The notes beneath the pieces were generated by a model. That model saw nothing but the letters and a program-made list of their open reading frames with translations, did no database searches and had not been told where the DNA came from. The translations under genes and the position numbers were made by a program. Of a DNA stretch of 64,000 nt, positions 1 to 10,436 are shown one piece after another (position 1 is the first letter of the stretch; each line of letters starts with the position of its first letter). Source of the stretch: Pseudeuparius sepicola (lineage: Eukaryota > Arthropoda > Insecta > Coleoptera > Anthribidae); assembly GCA_963920635.1 (NCBI GenBank), contig OY987305.1, positions 24,266,876-24,330,875 of the forward strand. The letters are read 5' to 3'.

Positions 1-20
1 GTGCTAATTTTGCTAATATT

Positions 21-692
21 TTATTTCTGAGCTATCTTGGGTCGTTTTATTTTCCTATTCTCAGCTTCCCTAAACCTAGCGGCTACCTCTTCCTTCGTTA
101 CTACCTCTCCATACTGCAGCTGCTTTAAACGGGGTGTTGGTTTTTTTACGACTTGGATTTCACTTGTCAAAGATCTTTTTTGACGTATTGCTTCAGCAAA
201 GATCTGAACAATTGCGGAGGGTGGACATAAAATAGAAGAATCAGTAACAGTAGCCGGTAATGATGATCTAAAGGATTCTTTTATGGACTCAGAAGGCCTA
301 GTCTCTTCCAATTTCGGCACAGATGAACCTGAAGGGCCATGTTCGTCTATTTCCGGAGCAGAACCAACAGATGAATTTGGGTTTCCAGCTTCTTGTATAT
401 TGGAAACAGAGGAGACGTTATTTGCCCGTTTTCTCTTCTGATATGCTAGAAGCTGTATGGAATCAAACTCACTTTCTGGAAAACGATTGCGATTTACTGG
501 ACAAATTCCTGTGGTGATAATTCCTGCTTGTATATTTGCTTTTGTCATAGCTTCTGCCCAAACTAAGGTCAAGAGTTCAATAAAATCACGTTTTTGCAAA
601 CGTCCTGTTCCAATGCCAATATTTATTGCTTTACCAAACTCCACCAGCGCATAATACAAGAAAATGTCTACAACTTCTGCCCTAATCTTCAA
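21..692 (-). pseudogene. C-terminal fragment of a pogo/Tigger-type (DDE_1 family) transposase
   Basis: An open frame of 223 codons. The first ~80 residues read like the end of a pogo/Tigger/jerky-type transposase: a helix rich in W-A-E-A, then an aliphatic stretch, then the signature TTGICPVNRNRFPESEF, matching the 'aF..tGi.P.n...i' tail that follows the DDE core in this family. A Ser/Pro/Glu-rich linker and a basic, Lys/Arg-rich end follow, which could be a nuclear-localisation tail. The three catalytic acidic residues and the N-terminal helix-turn-helix are absent, and nothing upstream on the same strand (693-900) restores them. I read it as the 3' part of a truncated transposon. It is not the same family as the intact pogo element at 34945-37783, whose C-terminus is different. 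A captured host exon is possible but less likely. Confidence 0.65.
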
Positions 693-893
693 ATATTATA
701 AAATTGAATATTCAATTTGGGCATTTCTATTTTTACAATAGAATAAAACATCAAAATTTGCTGTTGATAAAAAAGATGCCGGACGCCTTTTAAGAGTTTT
801 ACAATTTCACTCTACATGGAGATATTATAAATATCACTTCTACAGAGGTTCGAACAAAATGGAGACTGACGAATTAACAAAACTTTTTTTTTT

Positions 894-1036
894 CGAGACA
901 CTCGAGACACGTCGAGACGAGACGAGACGGATCTTTGTCTCGTCTCGTCTCGAGCCTTTTCTCATCTCGTCCGCATTTTGTCTCGATTTCGAGACGAGAC
1001 GAGATCACCCCTCAGTCTCGTCTCGTCTCGTCTCGC
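894..1036. repeat. GAGAC/CTCGT simple repeat
   Basis: Alternating runs of GAGAC and its complement GTCTC, largely in 5-bp periods, switching orientation several times so the tract can fold into hairpins. It ends in CGCGGCATCACTA. It may be the inner or terminal repeat of a DNA transposon, but no target duplication is visible. Short open frames through it are low-complexity translations, not genes. Confidence 0.8.
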
Positions 1037-1049
1037 GGCATCACTAGGG

Positions 1050-2410
1050 CCAACAAGCCCGAAACAGGTACCTGTCGTGGTCTGCACACCTCCAAAAGAC
1101 CCATACATAATTTTCATTAGATATTGGAAACTAGTTTGGTGTTGCCAATTACCAAAGCATTTTGTCCCATATGCCACAAGCCATTTCTTTTAATCATATT
1201 TTTAATCACGACAAATAATCAGTGACGGCTCTGGGAATAGAGCCTCCCACTAGAAAATAGAAAAAATAATTTTGTCCCCGCTACTATATTATATGTTTTA
1301 CTTCCTTGTTCCGTCGATAATGTATAGGGGTATTCAGTTATGATTCCCCCCCCCCTTTAACTTTTTTATTTTGTACCCTATCGAAAAATGACAAATAGAA
1401 AAGTTTTAGGAAAAGTTCTTCTCATCTTTACGCACTTATCAGAAAAACAATTAATTTGGGAGATTTGTGCCAAACTTATGGTTTTTTAAATGGAACACCC
1501 TGTATATATTCACATGTTTGAAATCTATACTTCTTTCCGGTTCCAATGATATTATATATACAGGGTGAGTTTTTTTCTATAACCACTCTGAGGATCTCGG
1601 AAACTAGCAGAGCTAGATAGCGTCAAGGAATTATTCAATTAATCTGTGAAATTAACCTCTTACCGTTAAAAACGGTTTGTCTCACGTAAAATGTTTTTTT
1701 TTTATCTTAAAAAGAATTAACAAAGTGTAACATAATTGGCGCAAACTATCTATCTAGCCTTGTTCGAACTTTTAGAGAGAGAAGAGCTTCGAAATTTTTC
1801 GTGGCTTCCCATGGCCTCTTAAACGCCCGCAACGGATACTTGGTGCAAACTATACTTACAACATACTTAATTGGTGCAAATGACACGCAGGTAAGCTTCT
1901 CGCTGGGAGTGTACCGCCGGCCTCGAGGCCGGCTCCCATGGCCTCTTAATACCTCTGCAGCTCCTCTGATGAATTCTTGTCCACAACTGACCTCTTATGA
2001 AGCCTCGGCGCTATGAATTAAGCGAAGTATCGGCCGGGTCGAGTCGATGAAAATACTTGGACAACTCGTCGGGCAGTTGTTGTCCTCCTACCGAGGAATA
2101 TTTGGGCGGCAGCTGACGCGTCAAGTCAACCCGCCCCTACTTCCTCGTCGGGCACCTAGTTTCGACTGCTCCCCGACCCCGCCAGGCGGGGCATTATGAT
2201 GGGCACCACAAAATATATAGGTTAAGAAATGCGGCGTCAATGCTTTTGCCTGGCAACACCGCTGACAGGAGGCAGAACCGTCAGCGCCACCTTACCGGGT
2301 TGGATGAACCTTGGTTGGAATTTCTGTAAGGAATTCTGCGGGGGGGGGGAGGGGCAAAGGGGGAGAAGCGGGAAATTTGAACTAGGATCTCCCACTGGAA
2401 TATTGAATTA
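1050..2410. other. No gene recognised; repeat-derived DNA
   Basis: No recognisable gene. Contains an inverted pair of terminal-type motifs, ACACCCTGTATATA near 1494 and TATACAGGGTGAG near 1557, of the kind that ends fold-back elements elsewhere in this window. A GC-rich block lies at about 1900-2350 (poly-G near 2340) that I cannot assign. Confidence 0.5.
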
Positions 2411-2506
2411 CTTTTAATTATTGCTTTATTTCAAAAAGAGAGCGCATAATGTGATATATTCCGCCACATTATGTGTTCCTTTTCAGAAATAAAACAATTA
2501 AAAGGA
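2411..2506. repeat. Short hairpin element with ~33-bp arms
   Basis: Arms 2421-2453 and 2465-2497 are imperfect inverted copies (TTGCTTTATTTC... and its complement) meeting at CGCATAATGTG/CACATTATGTG around an ~11-nt loop. Outer flanks CTTTTAATTA/TTAAAAGG extend the symmetry. Probably a tiny MITE; no coding content. Confidence 0.6.
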
Positions 2507-2583
2507 CTACAGGGATATATTAAAGTATTTTCGTTTTTTTTTTATATATATATTTAAAACAAAAACCAAAGAAACATATCAGG

Positions 2584-2665
2584 CAGGTATAATAATAATA
2601 ATTCTCGCCCTCACAATACTCCAATCTAGGAGTATTGTGGGAGGAGGGGTGGCAATTAGGACTAT
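2584..2665 (-). repeat. 3' tail of a dispersed retroposon (hairpin plus ATT-type microsatellite)
   Basis: Read on the minus strand, a small hairpin (AATACTCC / GGAGTATT) is followed by GTGAGGGCGAG and an ATT repeat. The same arrangement occurs on the plus strand at about 15795-15850. A conserved terminal hairpin followed by a microsatellite tail is typical of non-LTR retroposon 3' ends. No coding part is attached. Confidence 0.45.
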
Positions 2666-3065
2666 TATTTAGGATTATTTTTGTCACCACCACCAATAAA
2701 ACCATATACAAAAACTTAATGAATAGAAACAAAATAAAAATTAACTCCTATTTAGAAAATACATATCACAGGTCCTTGGTCCTCTTTCAGTCCGGATAAA
2801 TCACAGATAAACAGTCTTGGTCATTGTTAATATTCCCAGTCTACCGAACTTGGTTCGGCAATCCGGAAACATGTAATAAAGATAAAAATCGATTAGTGAG
2901 TTCCTTATCAGCAGATCGCAATAGCTACAAGTAAGGGAAGCAAATATGTTAGATAGGAAATAATAAAGACAGTTAGGAATTTTTAAACTTCTTGAGTTTT
3001 TTAGTATGTCCCTCACTAATTCGCTTCGTACCTTTTTTCTCCCTGATATACTTAAAAATAGTTAA

Positions 3066-3729
3066 GGAAGTGGCTATTTATACATCCGACGGATACAAAC
3101 GTCAGTATACGTCTTGCGCTCTCATTGGCGGGCTGAGTCACGTGACTTCTTTGAACGTGCATTTAACTCCGTACACGTCCGAAGCCGAAGTAAACTAATA
3201 TTTAGATACGTCGGAAGTGGATTTTTCTCAAGTATCTTTGCAATAAGGAGCGTATGCACTGCTCCTTTTTGGGGGATAGACGCTGCCGTATGAAAAAAGT
3301 AGTGGTAATAATTTCCAATGGTGTAACTCGCCCCCGATTTTCTTGAAATTTTGGCTAGGTAGGTACCCCATATTTTCGCCCGATGCGACGTTCGGCGTTG
3401 TAACCCACCCCCGATTTTCTTGAAATTTTGGCTACCCCCGACATTCGGCGCCGCGACATCATTATAAATAATAAAATAACAACTTCATTTTTCATTCCGC
3501 AGTGGCCGCAGCGCCCATCGCGGAAAAAGTAGGGCATACGCAATACAAAATGAGACAAGATAGGTCTGAATAATCTCGGACATCTTCCAATCAACCAAAG
3601 TAAACAAGCCGATTCATATTCCATCGGACGGTAGAAGTAAGGTTATGCGTCACGTGACTCAATCGACCAATGAGAGCGCAAGACGTATACTGACGTTTGT
3701 ATCCGTCGGACGTATAAATAGCCACTTCC
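3066..3729. mobile_element. Fold-back DNA transposon with 9-bp target duplication (Mutator-like, non-autonomous)
   Basis: A 664-bp element whose ~82-bp terminal inverted repeats begin GGAAGTGGCTATTTATAC and stay nearly identical through GAGTCACGTGAC. It is flanked by a perfect 9-bp direct repeat, AATAGTTAA, at 3057-3065 and 3730-3738. Long TIRs and a 9-bp target duplication are the hallmark of Mutator-like elements. The ~500-bp interior has no transposase, so it would depend on an enzyme supplied elsewhere. Confidence 0.85.
3323..3450. repeat. Two-copy tandem repeat inside the Mutator-like element
   Basis: The block CCCCCGATTTTCTTGAAATT followed by TTGGCTA occurs twice, at 3332-3357 and 3409-3434. 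It is followed each time by a related CGAC(G)TTCGGCG block, giving a unit of about 77 bp. Internal repeats of this kind are common in non-autonomous transposons. Confidence 0.7.
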
Positions 3730-3739
3730 AATAGTTAAT

Positions 3740-5900
3740 CTCACACATTATTTATTAATGAATAAAGCAATTTGACCTATTGTGGATGATGTTGAAGTAA
3801 CTCCGGCCATGTCTGAGATTCTTCGGGGACACGCCACCTGCTGCGTCTTCTATTCTCAAATTAAGTTGCCTCCATTCTCCGTTTCAACAGTTTCCATTGT
3901 ATCTAAAATAATAAAAAGGTGTTATTTTTTACTATCGGTACCACCTATCTTTAAATCAAACAGAAAACTACTACTGGAGTTAAACAATAAAAAACACATT
4001 AAAACACACTAAACACAGAAAATAATAACTGCTGAGAAACAACGACTACTAAGTAGACGGGGCTTTCAGTACGAGTCATTTTAGCAGTCGAACGAAACTG
4101 GTTCGACTATGCGTTTACTGACTATTGTTATTAATCTAGTGGTAATAACATAGACAAGAATAAACAACAGGAATAAAGGGAATAAATATAACTTGTAACA
4201 GTGTCTCTAAAAATAGCCCCCTAACCATACTTTTCACACTGCCTATTCATATTTGGAATATTCCTCGAATAACACATTTATAATAATTCGGGAAGAGCTG
4301 TTATGAGTTATGGCATTAATAAATAATAACATATTTGACTTACCTTGTTCGAGATTGTTGATATATTTTTTTATTAAAACTTCAAAATTTGCAAATTCAT
4401 CGATCGTCAAGGCATCTGATCCGGCGATTCTATTGGTCCAACCCTCCAACCCGTAATGTATAGGCAACCCGTTTAACATAGGGTCGCGTTCAGAGCGAAA
4501 ATAGCTCACTTTTTGCTACCTTCGATCATACCCTTCGGCCTTCACAACCCGTCGTAATGGCCGACCTGTGTTGCCAATGCGCCGGACCCAGTTGCATATG
4601 GGCACGGTACAAGTAGAGGTTGGAGTGGTGCGTAATGATTATCGATATCGATGTCAATGTTATATTAGATGATTGCGTCTTCAAAAAAATAATTTTCATA
4701 AGAAAACTTATTGAAAATCTATCTAAACTAAACAAAAAGAATTCTGTGATTTCTTAATGCCGGCGTTATTGGACTGAACGCTTTGCAACACAAAGACGGA
4801 ACGTCGATGCGTATCGAATCAATACATAGTTTTGTTCGACGTCGCATCTCGCATCTCTACGCCTGCGTGACACTTCAGACTAGTTGTTGCGCTGCTCTGT
4901 TTGCCTGTACGCGCGGGTGAATCATCGTATTTCGGCCGATGTTTACTCGACATTTCCCTGCATCCCTCTGAATTTTCGGCGATATTTTCCCGTATTTGTG
5001 TATTTTGGTGTGTTTTAAAGCTATTTTGCAATTAATTGAACGCCAGGCTTGTTACTAGTGCACTAGGATCGCAACATTACAGGTTAGAACGGCTAAAATT
5101 AATTTAGTTTTGAAAGTAGGTATGTGAAATGGTGAAACATGTTTTTAGGCCTGCGACCACTGAGGGTGAGGATATTGATGAAAAAAAGAAGTAGGTACCT
5201 TAGGATTATGTACTTTGTGGAATCGACCAGGCAAACCTAAACGGCTAAGTTGCGAAGCACCCTCGCTTGGTCAAAGTAACGTTTTTATTTTATATATAGT
5301 TCTTATTTGTTAGTAAATGGATTATATGGTTTTAGATGCAGTGCCATGTACGGTATATTGCCAGCAGATTGACCCACTTATTTGGCCTGGCCCAGAATAA
5401 GTAGAAGAGAAGATCCTGAAGTAAAAAATGCATAAATGTTTAATTTTATTAACCGAGTGAATTTGTGCATCGAGGTGAACGGCGGCCTTTGTGAGCAGTT
5501 ACTGTAGTGCTTTGCACGTTCAATGTGTGCTAGTGCAGTTGTGTTTTTTGGTTACCCTTCGGCGTTTTCGTGGCCTTAGGGGATCCTCCTCCGTGGTCGT
5601 TATGTAATGTTGTGTGACTTTTAATGTAAAAAAGCAAGAAAATAGAAAAGGGTGCAATTCAATCCTGGAAATGTCAGTAAGGTAGATGTTCCATAGGCAT
5701 TCTACATGTTCCTTAGAAAGTAATCGTTTTCAAAAGGAAATCGTAATTTTGTGGCGAATCCTCGGATAAATTGATAGACCTGGCAACGCCGCGCTATTTC
5801 ACTACCTGTAACTTCCATTGACATAGGCGAAATTTGAAGACACGTCAGGCGGGCGTCCATAGGCAGCTTTTTTTGGGGAGTTTTATACAATTTGAAAAAA
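3740..5900. other. No gene recognised
   Basis: Mixed AT-rich DNA with GC-richer, CpG-containing patches around 4500-4640, 4800-4990 and 5460-5620. These patches resemble untranslated leader or promoter DNA, but no splice-bounded open frame of recognisable family was found on either strand. Confidence 0.4.
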
Positions 5901-6104
5901 AAAAAAATTTAGGCTTAAGACAAATATTATAAAATGTTTGAAAATTTATTTTGGCAAGTTTAATTTTTCTTTCTCTACCATAAAAATTTTTGTACTAAGT
6001 GATAGTTAACCCTGTATAACTCGAGAATGAAACCGTTGACCCCCAATTTTTTTTTTTGAAAAATTATCGCGAAAGTTAGGGCTTTAACATGTTACAAGCT
6101 CAGC

Positions 6105-6465
6105 CCATTTTACACATCCCGGTAAATAGTGTATCCACCGCCATTCAAATATTGAAGTCAACAGGTGTTCTGGGGCACTTTGTGTCAATTTCAACGCAAA
6201 CGGTTGATTTGATCGTTATGAAACAAGAGGACTTCTTTGTTGCAGAATGAAAAGATGCACTAAAATGATGGACCTGCAGGACCAAAAAGAAAACCTCAAA
6301 AAAAGTTACGAGTAAAAGCACGATCCAAAAACAGCGCAAGTAGCGCCCTCTGTCAGATATATCAAAATTGACATTTTTAGCTTATTCTCCATCCCCAAGA
6401 ACATAGCAGTGCCAAATTTCAGTTCAGCAGCTTGATTGTGTTGGGAGATGTAGCCAAAATCCAAT
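6105..6465. repeat. Partial copy of the dispersed repeat that builds the 25.7-26.8 kb fold-back
   Basis: Sequence such as GCGCCCTCTGT, GTGCCAAATTTCAG and CAACGCAAACGGTTGATTTG recurs in the same order at 26350-26660 and, inverted, at 25800-26100. Here only one side is present, so this is a truncated arm. Confidence 0.75.
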
Positions 6466-6690
6466 TTTATCCTTCCAGTAAAATAAAAAATATATAAAAT
6501 TGTACCGTTAGCCCCTTGTAGAGGGATTGTTTTCGAAAACATAAACAAGTTGTAAAAATCCGTGGTCGCTTGGCGACTATAGCGAGTGGGAGCAACGGGG
6601 TGCTTCTGGGTAAGCACACGAAAACCGGCACGCAATTTTATATGGGCGTTGCGCCTCTTATTATTCCTCACTGAACGGTTAAACAAGAAA
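6466..6690. repeat. ~215-bp dispersed repeat, second copy at 31697-31930
   Basis: From ATCCTTCCAGTAAAATAAAA to CTTATTATTCCTCACT the two copies are nearly identical, including GTCGCTTGGCGACTATAGCG and GGGTAAGCACACGAAAACCG. The minus strand happens to be open for most of the length, but the frame matches no family I know. The distant copy sits inside a fold-back transposon. Confidence 0.75.
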
Positions 6691-7062
6691 CCTCATTATG
6701 GATTTTTCTACGACAAAATGTTATTAAGAAAACTTGTTGAGAATAAATAACTGAGCGGATTCGCAAAATTTCAAAAGTCTAGGCTTACTTTGATTTTTAG
6801 ATTTATCTCCCACTTTTTCCTTAGAGCTTTCTCGTCATAATTTTATTTTTTCACGATGATCAAGTTTCCTTAATAATATTTTGACTTGAAAGTTCCAGAA
6901 AGAAGACACATCTAAAAAAAAATGGGAGAAAAATGCGAAAAAGCTAAAAATCAAAGGAGGCCTAGACTTTTGAAATTTTGTAAGTCTACTCCGTTTTTCA
7001 TTCTGAACAAGTTTTCTTAACAAAATTTTGTAGCAAAAAATCCTAAAAGGGTTTCTTGCTTC
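6683..7062. repeat. Fold-back element, ~380 bp
   Basis: Left arm AACAAGAAACC...CAAAATG...AAGAAAACTTGTT is matched by the inverted right arm AACAAGTTTTCTT...AAAATTTTG...GGGTTTCTTG, including the inner block AAATTTCAAAAGTCTAGGC. The arms are diverged and the loop lies near 6880. No coding content. Confidence 0.6.
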
Positions 7063-8500
7063 TATGAAGTACTCTCCATTGGGACTACCAATAAAAAAAT
7101 GGAGACCATTTGTTTTCCTTGCCTTTCATTATATTTCTGAGGTGTCCAGTATCAAATTGGGACACACTGTATAAGCAAAAAAAGAAAAAATCACAACTAA
7201 ATTACAAGGAATAAAAATTAGAACAAGTACTTACATTCAGAGGTAGTTTCCTTGTCCAAGCTCAAAATTAAACTCGACATAATATTACGTACAAGGTCTA
7301 CAAGGATATAAAACACATTAAAATCAAATAACTTATTGGCATTAAGTCGTATTCGGAGTGCAGGAAGGATATAAAATGAGGGGAATCCTACTGTGTAAAA
7401 ACAGACAATCTGTACAGATTTTGCAATTTAAATTGATGAACTTAAACTTATAACCCTACAATGGACTAAAGCAAATAACTTGGACTTAATGAAATGTTAA
7501 TGAACCCCGAAAGTTATTAAATGGACTATGAAATAAAGGTTGAAAAATAAATAACTGCGACATGATTATCTTGACTTAACCTGACTTAACAAGTTAAACT
7601 AAATGAATTGAATTGCACTAAATTACAAGACAAAAAGTAACATTAAATAAAATACAAAACGATTGACAACTTCCCGATTTGATCTCTAATCAAAACACAA
7701 AAACAACAACGCACACGAGATACCTACTAGACGACTTAAGCTGAATTAAGAGACAAGACTTAATCCCCGAAAAGAAATTTTCCGGCGGAAAACTTCGAAC
7801 AGAAAATTCAGGACTTAACCTCGCCTGACGTCGCCAGCTCTATTTATTTGTTTTTTTTTTGTCAAAATGGACGAATAATTGGCTTCTGGAACATCAACAA
7901 TTTCATTTGTTCCAATATACATACCTCGAATTTGTCAATTACTTAATAATGAATATGAAATACTTTTGCATTAAGCACATATCTGTCTTATACTAATGTA
8001 TATTATTGTTTTAAAGTAGCAAGTTTTAGTGTCGATTAGGCAATACAAAATACCGTCGGCGTCTTAAAAATCGGGTCAAGGGGTAAGAAATTATATTTTT
8101 AATTTCTAATACGAAAATTTTTATTCTTTACGAAAGTTACAAACAATTTTTTCTAAAATACATAAAGTAAAAGAAGTAAATAATTTAAATAATCTTCTAT
8201 TCTTTGTAAAATTCTTGCTCTAGTTATTTAATTTACACAATGAGGTATTTTAATTTTCAGTGACATGTACTGGAACGTCGCATAATGACAAAACAGTCAT
8301 AATTGTGAATTAAATCCATAGCTACACAGAGCCCCTTATTATGTAATTTAAAAATAAAATTTCCTATAACAAAGGATGTTCAACGTTACATAAAGGCTAT
8401 ATATGTGTATATAGACCTCTGGTTGTAATATTTTCACTGTCGTATTATGTTACACTAAATTAAGGACTAGCTTGTTATTTTGTAATATTCTGAAGCGAAA
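7063..8500. other. AT-rich DNA, no gene recognised
   Basis: Nothing codes convincingly. GACACACTGTATA near 7160 resembles the terminal motif of the fold-back class in this window but lacks a partner. A TCTA microsatellite starts at about 8505. Confidence 0.5.
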
Positions 8501-8523
8501 TACCTATGTCTATCTATCTATCT

Positions 8524-8586
8524 ATGTTTCAGCGGCAAATCAGGTAAAGGATATGAATTGAAAAAATGCACTCGAGACTCGAACCC
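8524..8586 (-). mobile_element. Truncated tRNA-derived SINE (3' part)
   Basis: The complement reads GGTTCGAGTC (the end of a B-box) followed by GAGTGCATTTTTTCAATT and ATATCC..ACCTGAT.TGCC.CT, matching 9955-10020 in order. The 5' tRNA-like head is missing. The element ends directly at the TCTA microsatellite (8505-8525), which would be its original 3' tail. Confidence 0.8.
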
Positions 8587-9302
8587 ACACCTTGACCCGA
8601 TTTTTATGACAGCTTGTAGGTAGATGATTCCAAGTATTATGGCAATATTCTTAGAACGCGTGATACTAGGTGTATTTTATGAAGCGGGATGAAATAGTGC
8701 ATTTAAAACGTCGTAACGAAAACTAGACCAAATTTTCGTTACAATTTCAAATTTTTAAAGCATACTATGTCTACTTTAATTTAATGTCATAATCGATTAT
8801 TTATTTCCATGGGTAACTAGATGTTATGCTAATCACAAATTTTATCAGTAAATTTTCTTAAATTTTTATAGTAAATACAGAACAAACTGGCATGTATGAT
8901 ACATCAAATTAAATGGGCTATTTGGCTTTGTAAAAAATGCGCCATCCCAAGGGAGCCCAAATGTAGTCATATCGAATATTTCAAAACTGATTTAATATTT
9001 GGATTCTGGCAGTTCTTGCAAACAATTTTTTTTGTTAAACATTATTGTGTAACTCTAGAAATAAAAAAGTTATAGATGTTCAAAAATTTTGAAAATTTTT
9101 GAGCCACACTTAATCTTTGATTCAGTGGATGAGAAATAGGTGCTCGTGGTTTTGATAATGACGCCAAAATTATTATTATGAGCAATTTTGATGACAGGTT
9201 GACTTGACATCATGAATTATGTTTGAAACTCCCAGTCATGATAATTAATCTCTCAGAGTTTGCTAATTAAAAAAAATAATAAAATATAATAATAATAAAA
9301 AG

Positions 9303-9425
9303 TCTGTACCGTCTGTGTAAGTATCTGTTTTTAAGAATTTTATTTACATGAATATGTGTAAATTCTGTATCGTCTGTGTTTGCTTATTTGCTTTTTAAGA
9401 ATTTTATTTATATGAAAATGTTTGT
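9303..9425. repeat. Two-copy tandem repeat, ~62 bp
   Basis: TCTGTA(C/T)CGTCTGTGT followed by TTTTTAAGAATTTTATTTA and CATGAA/TATGAA is present twice in direct orientation. Downstream (about 9470-9510) lies CCCTGATAATGACTCGG..GAGTCGG, a small hairpin next to CTGATAA. This loosely recalls hammerhead-type motifs of Penelope-like elements but lacks a clear catalytic core. Confidence 0.5.
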
Positions 9426-9869
9426 ATATGAGTATCTAAGTATAAAATAAGGTGATGCTCTGTTTTTAGCCCTGATAATGACTCGGAACTGAGTCGGCAC
9501 GTTAGCATGATTTAATAACAAAAATTATATTTGTACAAGAAAGCCGAGAGTTTTGTTACCCTAAGATAATAATTGTGGATGATAAATACAACCTGATACT
9601 AATTTACATGTACTTTGTGCGGTGTTTATTATAAGCTGGTACACATGGATGATATTCCAAAGTAGTAGGTAAATTTGATTTTTTTCTTAACTTACATTCA
9701 ACCACTGGGGAAATTGTATATTTGCCTAATTATGTTTTTGGGCTTTTCTATTTATTATAAAAGTCTGCCGAAAATGCACCGTTTTCTTGCAAACTATTTT
9801 CAAATTTCAAGCTGTAAATTTTCGGAATCTTTACTTGGGGAAAGAAGGCACTTAATAACAATAAAGATA

Positions 9870-10066
9870 TTGGAATAAATAACACCTAGCCGATGGAACC
9901 CGTATCTCCGGTAGCTTAGTCGGTTAAAGTGCCTACGGCCACAGTAGGAGTCCCGGGTTCGAGTCCCGGCTGGAGTGCATTTTTTCAATTGATATCCTAT
10001 ACCTGATATGCCACTAAACATCATTTATTATTTATAATTATTACAGGTACTAAAAATCTTTCTGTG
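9870..10066 (+). mobile_element. tRNA-derived SINE, copy 1
   Basis: A 70-nt tRNA-like head at 9906-9975 has a 7-bp acceptor-like stem (CTCCGGT/GCTGGAG), an A-box TAGCTTAGTCGG, an anticodon-like stem CCTAC/GTAGG with loop GGCCACA, and a perfect T-arm CCGGG-TTCGAGT-CCCGG carrying the B-box. The loop lacks the universal U33. A tRNA-unrelated body follows (GAGTGCATTTTTTCAATT...). Internal Pol III promoter boxes would drive transcription. Homology to copy 2 begins upstream of the head, at 9870. Confidence 0.8.
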
Positions 10067-10279
10067 TTTCATATTCTGGCTTTGACATTGTAGGTTAGAA
10101 TTTCCACGTTCGATACTTACATTAAGTCGCTATATGTCGAATTTTGTGGGTTGATGAACAAATAGGAAGTTCACGTAATCAACAATCATGAATGGTTACC
10201 CTACACCCTCTAACCCCTTCTAGTAGCTGTAGAAGACGCCGAAGTCTCCTACATCTCACCGCTACTAACTATATATCAA

Positions 10280-10436
10280 TTGGAATAAATAACACCTTGC
10301 CGATGGAACCCGTATCTCCGGTAGCTTAGTTGGTTAAAGTGCCTACGGCCACCGTAGGAGTCCCGGGTTCGAGTCCCGGCTGGAGTGAATTTTTTTCAAT
10401 TTTATTATTTATAATTATTACTGGTACTAAAAATCT
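10280..10436 (+). mobile_element. tRNA-derived SINE, copy 2
   Basis: Same order as the copy ~410 bp upstream, with the tRNA-like head at 10316-10385 differing at only two or three positions. The body has lost about 35 bp (the GATATCC..CTAAACATC block). Flanking sequence on both sides (GGAATAAATAACACC before, TATTTATAATTATTAC after) also matches, so this may be a local duplication rather than a second insertion. Confidence 0.8.

Noticed and set aside
859..1193. Ser/Arg-rich frames
   Set aside because: Direct translation of the GAGAC/CTCGT simple repeat.
9470..9515. Hammerhead ribozyme
   Set aside because: CTGATAA next to a small hairpin is suggestive, but the CTGATGA..GAAA core is not intact and the flanking stems do not close.
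9906..10385. Two tRNA genes with a CCA-type (Trp) anticodon
   Set aside because: Cloverleaf nearly complete, but U33 is absent, the acceptor ends are imperfect, both copies have a shared SINE body, and a truncated inverted copy exists at 8524. They are SINE heads.
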